Part shown: positions 9,944 through 19,489 of the stretch, in pieces
Layout of the letters: every line of letters starts with the position of its first letter
How positions within the stretch are numbered: position 1 is the stretch's first letter
Assembly (NCBI RefSeq): GCF_024129865.1
Contig: NZ_JAMYFE010000066.1
Location: 91,942-155,941 of the forward strand
DNA from: Stieleria tagensis
GTDB lineage: Bacteria > Planctomycetota > Planctomycetia > Pirellulales > Pirellulaceae
DNA length: 64,000 nucleotides
Direction of reading: 5' to 3'
The notes under the pieces: generated by a model
Databases searched by the model: none
Seen by the model: the letters and a program-made list of their open reading frames with translations, nothing else
Told to the model about the DNA's origin: nothing
Made by a program: the position numbers and the translations under genes

Positions 9944-10312
9944 TCTTGCCTGCGGAACAACCTGGCCGCTGGAATGCTCCGGCGGCGTTTTGGGCCTTAG
10001 ACACTCGATCCGCCTGTAGCGCTGCTCTATCAATCCGCCAAGCCGTCACCTGTAACTTGATATCCGCGATGAAACGAAATAGCTGTCGCAACTCGCGACA
10101 CTGTCGCGGTCAAGTTGATGACGTTCTCAAGATTTGTTGCGAGCAGATTTCGCGACTTTTCCCAATGATTCTTCGGCAATTCGCGATTGGTACAGCTTGT
10201 GCGTAGCCCTTCCTGCGTAGTTTCACTGTAGACCCACCACACAAAATTCGATAGTAATACTGCGACGATTCGTCTAATTATGCCAATCGTCCGGGCATTC
10301 TTCAAAGCGACC
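9944..10312. other. Intergenic region without recognised feature
   Basis: About 370 bases lie between the His-rich protein gene and the next gene. I found no convincing reading frame, RNA or strong hairpin. It presumably holds the promoter of the heavy-metal operon that starts at 10313 or 11055. Confidence 0.5.
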
Positions 10313-10813
10313 ATGTTTCACAAACTTCTCACCTATTCGACGACGACCGCCGTAGTGCTTCACGCACTGCTGGGTTGTTGCGTGCATCACGCTCACGCGG
10401 GTCACACGCACAGCCACGATGTTGACCAAGTGATGGTGGACGTTCCGCACGTGGTTGGTCTTGCCGACGCCGACCACGATCGTGACGGGCAATCCTACGA
10501 ATGCCACATAGCTTCATGCTTTGATGACGAAACGAATAAAGTTGATTCCGGACAGCCCTGTTCCCAGTCGCCTTGTTCGGGCTCAAATGGACCGCATGAA
10601 TCTTGTGACGAAGCAGAATGCAACTTCGTTGCTAGTCAACGCGATAACGACATTTCGTTGATGTTGACCGTTGATTGGTCGCCCCTGTTGACGTATTGCC
10701 TATCGTTGTCGTCGCAAGATTTGTTCGCACCTCGGACGGAATACGGTTCGCCGCCCGATCCGTACGGCGTACAGTCGCCGCTCCGCCTCAAGACCCAAGT
10801 CTGGCGTCTGTAA
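10313..10813 (+). CDS. Secreted His/Cys-rich protein at head of metal-efflux operon
   Basis: The protein has 166 residues. The N-terminus is a short signal-like helix ending in a Cys/His cluster (CCVHHAHAGHTHSH). Further Cys pairs follow in the middle (CFDD, CSQSPCSGS, CDEAEC). The open frame extends to 10280, but the ATG at 10313 gives a cleaner leader. It resembles in outline the small protein at 29916-30344 beside the second RND system: a hydrophobic leader, an early CH-rich motif and an RND adaptor next door. That suggests a recurring accessory component. Function is unknown; periplasmic metal binding is likely. Confidence 0.65.
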   Translation: MFHKLLTYSTTTAVVLHALLGCCVHHAHAGHTHSHDVDQVMVDVPHVVGLADADHDRDGQSYECHIASCFDDETNKVDSGQPCSQSPCSGSNGPHESCDEAECNFVASQRDNDISLMLTVDWSPLLTYCLSLSSQDLFAPRTEYGSPPDPYGVQSPLRLKTQVWRL

Positions 10814-10820
10814 TGGTCCG

Positions 10821-10844
10821 CTCTCGTCCGTGATTGGATGAGAG
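10821..10844 (+). terminator. Hairpin after secreted His/Cys protein gene
   Basis: A 9-bp stem with one G-U pair (10821-10829 with 10836-10844) and a six-base loop follows the stop at 10813 by seven bases. There is no U tract. It could be a weak terminator or an mRNA-stabilising end before the adaptor gene. Confidence 0.4.
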
Positions 10845-11054
10845 GGTAGTGGCCTTGTGCTGTAGCGAAAGTCGTCAAGACTTTCGACCCTCGATCCGGT
10901 GCGCTGCTGGCCGAAACTCTTGACGAGTTCCGCTACGGCAACTGCGCACCGTTCATCTGCCGCGGACGCTTCTTTGCGTTGACCGTTCGCTGATCCACAC
11001 GCATCCGAGTCGTGGATCAGTTTCTCCGGCAGTTGTTCCGTTGGTTTCGTTACC

Positions 11055-12554
11055 ATGAAAATCCGTATGCCCAAAATCCCCATGAAGTGGGGTTGGATAT
11101 TTGCCACGCTGATCGTTGTGATCGTCGGTGGTTTTACCTGGCAGCATTGGTTCCCGGCCACGAAGGCGTGGGTCGATCGAACCGCTGTTTCGTTCCGAGG
11201 TGGCGGCGAATCGCATGAAGGTGAAGCGGCTGGCGAGGCTGATCCCCATGCCGGTCACGATCACGCGGCTCATGCTGGGCACGATGAGGCGACTTCGCTC
11301 GAATTGTCAAAGCAAGCAATCCGCAACATTGGATTGTCCGATGAAACAATCCGCCCGATCAAGCTGGAAACCTTCCGTCGGTCGATCACGGTTCCCGCCG
11401 TCGTCGTCGAGCGCCCTGGTCGTTCGCGAGTCCAAGTTGCCACGCCAATGACCGGAGTCATCACGCATGTTCACGCGGTGCAAGGCGAAGCGGTCGAGCC
11501 GGGAAGCTTGCTGTTTCAAATTCGTTTGACTCACGAAGACCTCGTCAACGCACAAACCGATTTCGTCCGCACGCTCGGTGAACTGGATGTCGAGAATCGC
11601 GAGATCGCTCGTTTGGAGCAGGTCACCCGAAGTGGTGCGGTCGCGGGCAAGGTTTTGCTGGAGCGGCAATACTCCCGCGACAAGCTGAATGCGAATCTCG
11701 GTGCCCAGCGGGAAGCGCTGCGTCTGCACGGGCTGTCGGACGATCAAGTGAATCAAATCGAACGCGAGCGAACGCTGCTGCGAGAGTTGCAAATCTTTAC
11801 ACCAAGCATCGACAGTCACGGTGAAGCCGAGTTGCGATTGACCCAGCGATTCGTCCAGGCAAGTTTCGTTCAACAAGACAAGCCCAAGCACACGGACTCT
11901 CAGCACACTGGCCCGTTGATCCTGCAAGACTTGTCCGTTCACAAAGGACAATCCGTCAATGCGGGCGAAACGCTCTGCATCCTAACCGACTACGACGAGT
12001 TGTTCATCGAAGGACTCGCGTTCGAGCAAGACATTCGACAGCTTCGAGGTGCCTCACAAAACGGTTGGAAGGTCGATGCGATCATCGAACAACCGGGTTC
12101 CGAATCCCGCGTGATCGAAGGCTTGGAAATCGCGTATCTGGCCAACCAAGTCGATGCCACGTCGCGCACATTGAACTTCTACGTTCGGCTTCCAAACGAA
12201 GTTGCGAAGGATCGTCGTAACGACGGCAACCGCTATGTCGAATGGCGTTACGTCCCTGGTCAGCGGATGCAGTTGCGAGTGCCGGTCGAAGAAATGCCGG
12301 AGCAAATCGTAGTTCCCGTCGAGGCGGTGGCGAGCGAAGGAGCGGAAGCCTTCGTGTTCCAGCAGAACGGCAGTCACTTCGATCGTGTGCCGGTTCATGT
12401 GAAGTACCGCGATCAGTATTCCGCCGTGATCGACAACGACGGTTCGCTGTTCCCCGGCGATGTCATCGCCATGCGTGGCGCACATCAAATGCAAATGGCT
12501 CTCAAAAACAAGTCTGGCGGTGGAGTTGATCCACACGCAGGACATAACCACTAA
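11055..12554 (+). CDS. RND efflux periplasmic adaptor (CusB/CzcB family)
   Basis: The protein has 499 residues. There is an N-terminal membrane helix (about 8-30), then a His-rich stretch (HEGEAAGEADPHAGHDHAAH) typical of metal-efflux adaptors. The membrane-fusion fold follows: a first β-barrel/lipoyl half near 110-165, a helical hairpin at about 170-240, the second lipoyl half near 285-320 and a β-barrel to the end. The C-terminus ends in DPHAGHNH. It would link the inner-membrane pump encoded 11 bases downstream to an outer-membrane factor. No TolC-like gene lies in this operon, so one of the two further on may serve it. Confidence 0.85.
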   Translation: MKIRMPKIPMKWGWIFATLIVVIVGGFTWQHWFPATKAWVDRTAVSFRGGGESHEGEAAGEADPHAGHDHAAHAGHDEATSLELSKQAIRNIGLSDETIRPIKLETFRRSITVPAVVVERPGRSRVQVATPMTGVITHVHAVQGEAVEPGSLLFQIRLTHEDLVNAQTDFVRTLGELDVENREIARLEQVTRSGAVAGKVLLERQYSRDKLNANLGAQREALRLHGLSDDQVNQIERERTLLRELQIFTPSIDSHGEAELRLTQRFVQASFVQQDKPKHTDSQHTGPLILQDLSVHKGQSVNAGETLCILTDYDELFIEGLAFEQDIRQLRGASQNGWKVDAIIEQPGSESRVIEGLEIAYLANQVDATSRTLNFYVRLPNEVAKDRRNDGNRYVEWRYVPGQRMQLRVPVEEMPEQIVVPVEAVASEGAEAFVFQQNGSHFDRVPVHVKYRDQYSAVIDNDGSLFPGDVIAMRGAHQMQMALKNKSGGGVDPHAGHNH

Positions 12555-12565
12555 GGAGCCCCAAC

Positions 12566-15500
12566 ATGCTTAATTCAATCATTCGATTTGCACTGAAGCA
12601 ACGCTTGCTCGTGATCGCCGTTGCCTTGTTCCTGGTGGGATTCGGGACGTGGCAAGCGATGCAGGCTCCCATCGACGTCTTCCCCGACCTCAACCGTCCT
12701 CGTGTGGTCATCATGACTGAGGCACCGGGGTTGGCGCCAGAGGAAGTCGAAACGCTCGTGACTTTCCCCATCGAAACAGCGGTCAACGGAGCCAACGGCG
12801 TGCAGGCGGTTCGCAGTGCGTCGGGCGTCGGCATCTCGGTCATCTATGTTGAGTTCGATTGGAACACGGACATCTACAACGACCGCCAAATTGTCGCCGA
12901 GCGGTTGCAACTCGTCCAAGAGCGGATGCCCAAAGGAGTCAAGCCGACACTAGCACCAGTCTCGTCCATCATGGGCCAGATTTTGATGCTGGGGATGTGG
13001 AGCAACGACGGTGCAACGGAACCGCTGGAATTAAGGACGCTCGGCGACTGGGTCGTACGCCAACGATTGCTGACGATCCCTGGTGTGTCGCAAGTATTCA
13101 CAATGGGTGGCGGACGCAAACAGTTTCAAGTGTTGGTCGATCCTGACGCGATGTTGCGATTCGGAATTGCGTTGCATGAAGTCAAGCAGGCCGTTCAAGA
13201 CAGCAACCAGAACGCGACGGGCGGATACTTGGACGAACAGGGGCCAAACGAGTTACTCGTTCGTGGTCTGGGTCGTGTCCAGAGCATCGAAGACCTGAAA
13301 AAGGTCGTCGTCACGATGAAGGAAGGCCGACCGATCTCGCTGGGCCAGATCGCTCGCGTCATCGAAGGCCCTCAAGTCAAACGTGGCGATAGTTCGGCCT
13401 GGGTGCGTGATGAAGACGGGCAATACAGTGGCGGACCAGCAGTCATCCTTACCATCAACAAGCAACCGGGCGCCGACACGCGGCGCGTAACCGAGGACGT
13501 GATGGCTGCGATTGATGAGTTGCGGCCTTCCTTGCCAGGTGATCTCCGCATCGAACCGCTTTACACGCAAAAGTCGTTTATTGACCGAGCGATTGAGAAC
13601 GTCGTTGAAGCGTTGCGTGACGGCGGCATCCTGGTCGTCATCATTCTGTTCTTGTTCTTGATGAACGTTCGCACGACGTTCATCACGCTGACGGCGATTC
13701 CGTTGTCGTTGGTAATGACAGCGATCGTGTTCTCGATCTTCGGACTCTCGATCAACACGATGACGCTGGGCGGTTTGGCTGTTGCGATCGGCGAATTGGT
13801 CGATGATGCGATCGTGGATGTCGAGAACATCTATCGACGACTCAAAGAGAACCGGGGGAGCGATAACCCGAAGCATCCGCTGTTGGTGGTATTCCGTGCG
13901 AGTATTGAGATTCGCAACTCAATTGTGTTCGGAACGATGATCGTCATCCTTGTCTTCCTGCCGCTGTTTGCATTGTCGGGCATGGAAGGCCGTCTGTTCG
14001 CTCCACTCGGTGTCGCCTACATCGTTTCGATTCTGTCGTCGCTGTTGGTTTCCCTAACCGTAACTCCCGTGCTGTCGTACTGGTTGCTTGGTAAACAGAA
14101 GCTCAAGGGGCATGAGAAAGACGGTTTCGTCCTGCGAGGAATTAAGTGGATCGGCGACAAAGTCATCCGCTTCAGTCTGACTGTGCCGCGATTTAACTTA
14201 GCTGTTACAGCGATTCTGGTCGCTCTATCAGGGATGTTTCTGATGAGTCTGGAACGCGATTTTCTGCCTCCGTTCAATGAAGGTGCCGTACAACTCAACA
14301 TCGTCTTGCCACCGGGAACTTCACTGGCGACTTCCAACGACATTTCCAGCCGCGTCGAAACGCGATTGCGAGAGATTGAAGACATCGAAGGATTCATTCG
14401 ACGTACTGGTCGTGCCGAACTGGATGAACACGCCGAGGGCGTGAACATGAGTGAGTTTATTTTGGAACTCGATCCCGAGTCACCGCGATCCCGCGAAGAA
14501 CAGCTCGAAGAGATTCGCGAAGCGATGGCGGATATTCCTGGCATCGTCACGGCGGTCGAGCAACCCATCGCTCACTTGATCTCGCACATGATTTCAGGAG
14601 TGAAGGCGCAAATCGGCATCAAAATTTACGGTGACGATCTCGACCTGCTTAGACGTAAGGCGGGCGAGATGGAAGCGGCGATGAAGGCGGTGCCGGGAAC
14701 GAAAGATGTGCTGGTCGAACCGCAGGTCATCATCCCACAACTTCGGATTGAACTCGACCGCGACAAGCTGTTGCTTTACGGACTCAGTGCCGTCGAAGTC
14801 AATGAGTTCATTGAAACTGCTCTCAACGGACAAGTCGTTTCCGAAATCCTGATCGGCCAACGCACGTTCGATTTGATGCTGCGTCTGGATGAGGATTACC
14901 GCGAGAACCTGCAAACACTGCGTCGCCTGACGATTGATCTTGCCGACGGCGGCAAGCTGCCATTGGAATCGGTCGCCAAAATCTATGAGTCCGGCGGGCC
15001 AAACACCATCAACCGCGAAGATGTTCGGCGGCGGATCGTGTTGCAATGCAACGTATCCGATCGCGGCGTGGTCGATGTGGTGCAAGACATTCAAACGAAG
15101 GTCCAGCCCATCGTCGAGTCGCTGCCGCCGGGCTACTTCGTTCAATACAGCGGTCAGTTTGAAAGCCAACAATCGGCCTCGCGAGTGATTGGCGTTCTAT
15201 TTGCCGTCTCGCTCGTCGGCGTGTTCTTGGTGCTCTACACGATGTTCCGCAGCGTCAACCTCTCGTTGCAAGTGATGATGGCTTTGCCGATGGCGTTCAT
15301 CGGTTCGGTCGCCGCGTTGGTCATCACCGGCCAAACGTTGACCGTCGCCGCCATGGTTGGCTTTATTTCGCTGGCCGGAATCGCATCACGCAACGGCATC
15401 CTGTTGCTGAACCACTACCTGCATCTCGTGCAGCACGAAGGCGAAGACTGGACGAAAGAAATGATCGTTCGCGCGGGACTCGAACGTCTCGCTCCCGTGT

Positions 15501-15817
15501 TGATGACTGCACTGACTTCCGGCATCGGCTTGGTCCCGTTGGTCATGGCGGCGGGCGAACCGGGCAAGGAAATCCTGTATCCAGTCGCGACCGTGATCCT
15601 CGGCGGCCTGATTAGCTCGACGCTACTCGATTTCTTTGTTCACCCAGCATTGTTCTGGCTGATCGGACTGAAATCGGCTGAGCGAGTTGTCAACGAATCC
15701 AAAACCGACATTCCTCTGTTTGAAGAATCCGAAGACGAGGAATCTCACCAACGAATCAACCCTTCTCCGTCACGGACGACGAAGACCTCCCAGCCCCTTT
15801 CCGAACCCGCGACCTAA
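12566..15817 (+). CDS. Heavy-metal RND efflux pump, inner-membrane subunit
   Basis: The protein has 1083 residues, full length for a CusA/CzcA-type pump, with the usual two halves of one plus five or six membrane helices and large periplasmic loops. AAGGAG precedes the ATG. The fourth membrane helix reads AIGELVDDAIVDVENIYRR. It has the conserved VD...VEN proton-relay region but neither the DFG...VDGAVVMVEN form of Co/Zn/Cd pumps nor the MVDAAIVMIEN form of Cu/Ag pumps, so the substrate cannot be read from it. It is paired with the adaptor just upstream and followed by small secreted metal-handling proteins. It acts in the inner membrane, driven by proton flow, exporting metal from periplasm or cytoplasm. 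Confidence 0.88.
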   Translation: MLNSIIRFALKQRLLVIAVALFLVGFGTWQAMQAPIDVFPDLNRPRVVIMTEAPGLAPEEVETLVTFPIETAVNGANGVQAVRSASGVGISVIYVEFDWNTDIYNDRQIVAERLQLVQERMPKGVKPTLAPVSSIMGQILMLGMWSNDGATEPLELRTLGDWVVRQRLLTIPGVSQVFTMGGGRKQFQVLVDPDAMLRFGIALHEVKQAVQDSNQNATGGYLDEQGPNELLVRGLGRVQSIEDLKKVVVTMKEGRPISLGQIARVIEGPQVKRGDSSAWVRDEDGQYSGGPAVILTINKQPGADTRRVTEDVMAAIDELRPSLPGDLRIEPLYTQKSFIDRAIENVVEALRDGGILVVIILFLFLMNVRTTFITLTAIPLSLVMTAIVFSIFGLSINTMTLGGLAVAIGELVDDAIVDVENIYRRLKENRGSDNPKHPLLVVFRASIEIRNSIVFGTMIVILVFLPLFALSGMEGRLFAPLGVAYIVSILSSLLVSLTVTPVLSYWLLGKQKLKGHEKDGFVLRGIKWIGDKVIRFSLTVPRFNLAVTAILVALSGMFLMSLERDFLPPFNEGAVQLNIVLPPGTSLATSNDISSRVETRLREIEDIEGFIRRTGRAELDEHAEGVNMSEFILELDPESPRSREEQLEEIREAMADIPGIVTAVEQPIAHLISHMISGVKAQIGIKIYGDDLDLLRRKAGEMEAAMKAVPGTKDVLVEPQVIIPQLRIELDRDKLLLYGLSAVEVNEFIETALNGQVVSEILIGQRTFDLMLRLDEDYRENLQTLRRLTIDLADGGKLPLESVAKIYESGGPNTINREDVRRRIVLQCNVSDRGVVDVVQDIQTKVQPIVESLPPGYFVQYSGQFESQQSASRVIGVLFAVSLVGVFLVLYTMFRSVNLSLQVMMALPMAFIGSVAALVITGQTLTVAAMVGFISLAGIASRNGILLLNHYLHLVQHEGEDWTKEMIVRAGLERLAPVLMTALTSGIGLVPLVMAAGEPGKEILYPVATVILGGLISSTLLDFFVHPALFWLIGLKSAERVVNESKTDIPLFEESEDEESHQRINPSPSRTTKTSQPLSEPAT

Positions 15818-15858
15818 GACAGGAACCGAACGGATACTTTTTCCAAAAGGAAAGTTTG

Positions 15859-16521
15859 ATGTTGAAACGAATTTCAAAACTACTGTGCTTCGTCGCACTC
15901 GCGTCGGTTGGCAGTGTTGCCGGTGCCGAAGAGTCGATCGCATTTTGCTTGCCCCAGTGGAAAGAGATGCACTTCGACGATTCCGCCAAGGCACAACAGC
16001 ACCTTGCTGCCGTACAAAAACTCCGCTGCGAAGCCAAGATCGACAGCCACGGTGGTCACACCGATGTGGTATATCGCTCGCCAAAATGGAAGAGCATGGA
16101 AGTCGCCAACGACCAACTGGCTCACCAATGGGAATCGTGGCTCAAGAAAGCCGGCTTCGAGACCCTGCACGGTCACGCGGCGGACCATGGTGGCGATGCT
16201 CACGCCGGGCATGAAGGTCACGACCATGCGGCGCACGATCACGCCGGACACAGTCACGCGGCAGGCCAAGTCGAAGAGGTCAACTATCGCGTGACCGAGT
16301 GGAAAACACTGCACCTTGAAAACCAAGAACAGCTTTCGGAACTGACAGCAATGCTAAAAGGACTCGGCTGCGAGTTGAACAGCACCCAACATTCCGGCCA
16401 CGCCGACTTGAGTTTCCGTTGTCCGCGATGGAAGCACATCGAAGTGGGATCCCATGAGGTCGCAACGACTTGGGAACAATGGCTCGCCAAGACCGGCTTC
16501 GAGGTCAAGCACAGTCACTAG
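15859..16521 (+). CDS. Secreted protein with duplicated domain and His-rich linker
   Basis: The protein has 220 residues. After a signal peptide (about 1-22) come two copies of an 80-residue unit. The first (about 24-103) runs from CLPQWKEMHF through SPKWKSMEV to WESWLKKAGFE. The second (about 142-220) runs from VTEWKTLHL through CPRWKHIEV to WEQWLAKTGFE. They flank a linker extremely rich in His (HAGHEGHDHAAHDHAGHSH). A TTG directly before the ATG is also open; the ATG is preferred and follows AAGGAAAG. Each unit carries a Leu-rich helix with a Cys and a conserved Asp/Gly-His site. I do not recognise the family. The location in an RND operon suggests a periplasmic metal chaperone. Confidence 0.75.
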   Translation: MLKRISKLLCFVALASVGSVAGAEESIAFCLPQWKEMHFDDSAKAQQHLAAVQKLRCEAKIDSHGGHTDVVYRSPKWKSMEVANDQLAHQWESWLKKAGFETLHGHAADHGGDAHAGHEGHDHAAHDHAGHSHAAGQVEEVNYRVTEWKTLHLENQEQLSELTAMLKGLGCELNSTQHSGHADLSFRCPRWKHIEVGSHEVATTWEQWLAKTGFEVKHSH

Positions 16522-16532
16522 CGAATAGTCGC

Positions 16533-16583
16533 CGAACCGCTCCGCCGGTTCGTATGTTCGAGACCGACCGGCGGAGCGGTCGG
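16533..16583. repeat. Nested palindrome, REP-like
   Basis: A perfect 14-bp inverted repeat (16536-16549 with 16567-16580) has each arm itself able to fold: CGAACCG/CGGTTCG at 16533-16552 and CCGACCG/CGGTCGG at 16564-16583. The same sequence can therefore form one long hairpin or two short ones. It lies 12 bases after the stop of the duplicated-domain gene, where it may control transcript ends inside the operon. Confidence 0.6.
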
Positions 16584-16628
16584 ACGACTTTCAATTCCTA
16601 ATCTTCACCCCCCTCAACGAGGAAGCCA

Positions 16629-17171
16629 ATGAAACTTTCAAGCAAACTCTTCACAGTCGTTCTGGCATCGGCAACCTTCAGCTTCGTCGGCTGCAAAGAC
16701 GGGGGAACCAACGCTGGAACTGGCGTTGAAACGTCGCCACCTCCGGCCACCGTTGACGACCATGACGATCACGCCGGCCACGCACATCCCACCGAAGGGC
16801 CGCACCACGGTGGATTGATCGAACTGGGCAACGAGGAATACCACGCCGAACTCGTTCATGACGAAGACACCGGCTCGGTGACAATCTACGTGCTCAACGC
16901 AGCCGCGACGGAGCAAATCCCGATCGTATCGACCGAGGTTACGATCAACGTCAAACATGACGGTAAGCCAGAGCAATTCAAGCTGGCCGCTTCGCCTGAC
17001 GCAAACGATCCACAAGGCAAGTCGTCACGCTTTGTTTCGACCGATGCGGAACTCGGCGAGCACCTAGATGAAGAAGGAGCCGATCCAAAACTTGTCTTAA
17101 CGATCAACGGCAAATCGTTCCGAGGAACGATCGCACACGACCATGACCACGAAGGTCATGACCACGAGTGA
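16629..17171 (+). CDS. His-rich lipoprotein, probable periplasmic metal binder
   Basis: The protein has 180 residues with a lipoprotein signal (lipobox FVGC, lipidated Cys22). A His/Asp-rich segment (about 44-62, DDHDDHAGHAHPTEGPHH) precedes a β-rich domain (about 65-165) with E-L-x-H-D-E-D-T-G-S-V-T-I-Y-V-L, an ANDPQGKSSRF motif and a closing SFRGTIAHDHDHEGHDHE. The frameshifted pseudogene at 30923-31304 encodes the same domain order, so this is a recurring partner of RND metal pumps in this genome. It would sit in the periplasm attached to a membrane. The metal is unknown. Confidence 0.75.
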   Translation: MKLSSKLFTVVLASATFSFVGCKDGGTNAGTGVETSPPPATVDDHDDHAGHAHPTEGPHHGGLIELGNEEYHAELVHDEDTGSVTIYVLNAAATEQIPIVSTEVTINVKHDGKPEQFKLAASPDANDPQGKSSRFVSTDAELGEHLDEEGADPKLVLTINGKSFRGTIAHDHDHEGHDHE

Positions 17172-17191
17172 TTGAAGATTGATGATCGCAG

Positions 17192-17268
17192 ATTGGAGAT
17201 TGAAAAACAGCTCTCCAGTCTGCCTTCGTCTTTATTCAATCTGCAATCTGCAATTTTCAATCTCCAAT
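17192..17268. repeat. 15-bp intergenic inverted repeat
   Basis: ATTGGAGATTGAAAA (17192-17206) is matched perfectly by its complement at 17254-17268, and extra CAATCTGC copies inside extend the complementarity. The element fills nearly the whole gap between the lipoprotein gene and the next start at 17288 and would form a long stem in the mRNA. It belongs to the group of purine/pyrimidine-rich intergenic inverted elements seen repeatedly in this window. Confidence 0.6.
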
Positions 17269-17287
17269 GTTAAAAGGAATGACAAAG

Positions 17288-18070
17288 ATGAAACGGATTT
17301 ACAATCAAACGACAATCGCACTGATGATAACGCTGGTAACCGCTTGTTTCGCGATGGACCAAACCGCTCACGCGGCAAGTCCTGCTGAGCAAGCGATTCA
17401 AGCGGCCGAAGCCAATAACCAGTTTGCCTTCGTGATGTTCTATCGCGGCAACGATGCCGCAACGCAAGCGATGCACGGCACGTTACAACAGACGCTGGCC
17501 ATTCGGCAGGATGCGATACTCGTACCCGTGCAGATTGGCGATGCCGCCGAGCAAGCGTTGGTCAAACAATTCGATGCAACCCGGATGCCGATGCCAGCAA
17601 TCGCCACGCTCGCTCCCAACGGCGCGGTGTGCAGCGTTTTCCCGCGACGGGTGACGGAGCAGCAACTTGCTGCCGCGATCGTTTCGACTGGTCAGACTCA
17701 AATCCTAAAGGCGTTGCAAAACCGCAAGCTTGTGTTGCTATGCGCTCAACCCACCGCCGGTACCCCGGTTCCTGCAGGAGTTCAGCAGTTTCAAGCGGAT
17801 CAGCTTTACAGCAATCGAACCGAAGTCGTCACCGTGTTGGCGAACGATCCTGCCGAGGCTGAGTTCTTGACCAAGATCGGAGTGAAACCAGGCCAATCGA
17901 CACCCGTTGTTGCATTCATGGCACCTCCAGGCGTCATGGTCGGCACCTTCAACGCCAACGTCAGCTTCGATGTGTTGGCCGAGAAGTTAGCCGCCTCTGG
18001 CAAATGCTGCGACGACGAAAACTGCAAGCACCACAAGTCGGCACAGGCGGCAACGCCCGCAAGACGTTAG
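17288..18070 (+). CDS. Secreted thioredoxin-fold-like protein with Cys/His tail
   Basis: The protein has 260 residues with a signal peptide ending near A-H-A-A. The first half (about 30-130) has a thioredoxin-like pattern (QFAFVMFYRGND, then MPMPAIATLAPNG near the cis-Pro position) but no CxxC. A second, weaker α/β repeat follows. The tail is KCCDDENCKHHKS, a likely metal ligand cluster. ATGs at 17267 and 17279 are also open; 17288 was chosen because AGGA lies nine bases upstream. Operon position suggests a periplasmic metal-related role. The fold call is tentative. Confidence 0.65.
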   Translation: MKRIYNQTTIALMITLVTACFAMDQTAHAASPAEQAIQAAEANNQFAFVMFYRGNDAATQAMHGTLQQTLAIRQDAILVPVQIGDAAEQALVKQFDATRMPMPAIATLAPNGAVCSVFPRRVTEQQLAAAIVSTGQTQILKALQNRKLVLLCAQPTAGTPVPAGVQQFQADQLYSNRTEVVTVLANDPAEAEFLTKIGVKPGQSTPVVAFMAPPGVMVGTFNANVSFDVLAEKLAASGKCCDDENCKHHKSAQAATPARR

Positions 18071-18103
18071 CAGTAATTCAAAGAGGGAGCTGAGAGTTGA
18101 GCG

Positions 18104-18125
18104 CCCGGATCGAAAGAGATCCGGG
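18104..18125. repeat. Intergenic hairpin before ABC permease gene
   Basis: CCCGGATC at 18104-18111 pairs with GATCCGGG at 18118-18125 around a six-base loop. Flanking GAGAGTTGAG and CTCGACACTCTC extend it imperfectly. It lies between the stop at 18070 and the start at 18194, in the same kind of position as the other intergenic inverted elements of this operon. Confidence 0.5.
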
Positions 18126-18193
18126 CTCGACACTCTCCGCTCTCCAGCAACCCACACATCTCTCAACCAATAGAAGTCAAAGGAACGGATTCT

Positions 18194-19423
18194 ATGAAAC
18201 TTCGACACATGATTTGGAAAGAACTCTGGCAGCGGCCGACACCCATGCTAACCAGTTTGCTGGCCGTCACGCTTGGTGTCACAGCGCTCGTTGCGATTCA
18301 GAACATCACCGTGTTCTCAGAACGCAAGATCGCTGGTGACATGGAGTCACTCGGTGCGAACGTCTTGGTGTTGCCGCCCAGTGTCACGCTGCAAGACTAT
18401 TACGGTGCCGATATGCACGGGCATACGATGCCTGAGGAATACGTCACTCGGCTCGCGCTCGCTCGACTGCCCGGCGTTGAAAACTTGGCTCCCAAGTTGT
18501 GCGTCGAAGCGGAAGTGGACACGATTCCCGTCACCTTGACCGGTATCCTGCCACGCAGTGAATTTCAAGCCAAGGCCGCTTGGCAGGGTCTCGGGATGTT
18601 GGGCAATGCCGTCGGCAGCGATCGCGGTTGTTGTGCCACCGCCGCTGACATCGGCGAAGGCGATAACGATCCGAACTCGCTGGCCACCACACGCACCATC
18701 GCTGAATTAGGCGATCGCGATGTGATCCTCGGATGCGATCTCGCCAGCCAACTTGGTGCGAAAACTGGCGATACATTGCCGCTACTCGGTGAAGATTTTA
18801 CTGTCCTCACTGTGCTGCCTTCAACCGGCACGATCGATGACGGACGCATGTTCGCTCACTTGCACAGCGTCCAAGACTTGTCGGATGCCGGGCCAGTGGT
18901 GAACGTCATCGAGATCATGGCGTGTTGCGAAGACGCCGCAGGCGGTTTGATTACCAACCTGTCCGCCGAGCTTCCCGAGACACGAATCGTCACGATCGCT
19001 CAAGTTGTACAAACACAAATCGCCGTCAACGGCCTGATGTCGCGTTTGTCCTGGGTCTTTCTGTCGATCCTGCTTCTGGTCGGTGGTGCGAGCATCGCCA
19101 GCGTGATGTACGCCAACGTGACCGAACGACGCAAGGAAATCGGGACGCTGATGGCAATCGGAGCCAGTCGCAATTTTGTCACGCAAATGTTCCTTGGCAA
19201 GGCTGCGGTATTGGGACTCGCCGGTGGAGCAGCGGGCTTCGTCGTTGGTACCATCGTCGCCGCAGTGTTGGGACCACAGCTATTGGGTATTCATGTACGC
19301 CCAATGCCCATGCTGCTGGGCGTGGGAATGGGGACGGCAACGATCGTCGCGGTCGCCGCCAGTCTACTACCCGCTCGCCGAGCGGCCGGTCTCGATCCGT
19401 GCCTCGTTTTTAACGACGCCTGA
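18194..19423 (+). CDS. ABC transporter permease, MacB/FtsX-like
   Basis: The protein has 409 residues. There is one N-terminal membrane helix (about 18-38), a periplasmic domain of roughly 230 residues, and three C-terminal helices (about 285-400), the FtsX/MacB permease layout. The last helices carry the family pattern [18 protein letters not shown] followed by a Gly-rich helix and a closing [17 protein letters not shown] precedes the ATG. The ATPase gene follows 66 bases downstream. MacB-type complexes act mechanically from the periplasmic side. In this operon the pair may serve metal or membrane-stress export, but the substrate is not readable from the sequence. Confidence 0.85.
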   Translation: MKLRHMIWKELWQRPTPMLTSLLAVTLGVTALVAIQNITVFSERKIAGDMESLGANVLVLPPSVTLQDYYGADMHGHTMPEEYVTRLALARLPGVENLAPKLCVEAEVDTIPVTLTGILPRSEFQAKAAWQGLGMLGNAVGSDRGCCATAADIGEGDNDPNSLATTRTIAELGDRDVILGCDLASQLGAKTGDTLPLLGEDFTVLTVLPSTGTIDDGRMFAHLHSVQDLSDAGPVVNVIEIMACCEDAAGGLITNLSAELPETRIVTIAQVVQTQIAVNGLMSRLSWVFLSILLLVGGASIASVMYANVTERRKEIGTLMAIGASRNFVTQMFLGKAAVLGLAGGAAGFVVGTIVAAVLGPQLLGIHVRPMPMLLGVGMGTATIVAVAASLLPARRAAGLDPCLVFNDA

Positions 19424-19489
19424 TCGTTCAGCCGTGTGATAGATGCCGGGTTTTCCCACAAAACATAACTCTCCATTTCAAGACAAAAA

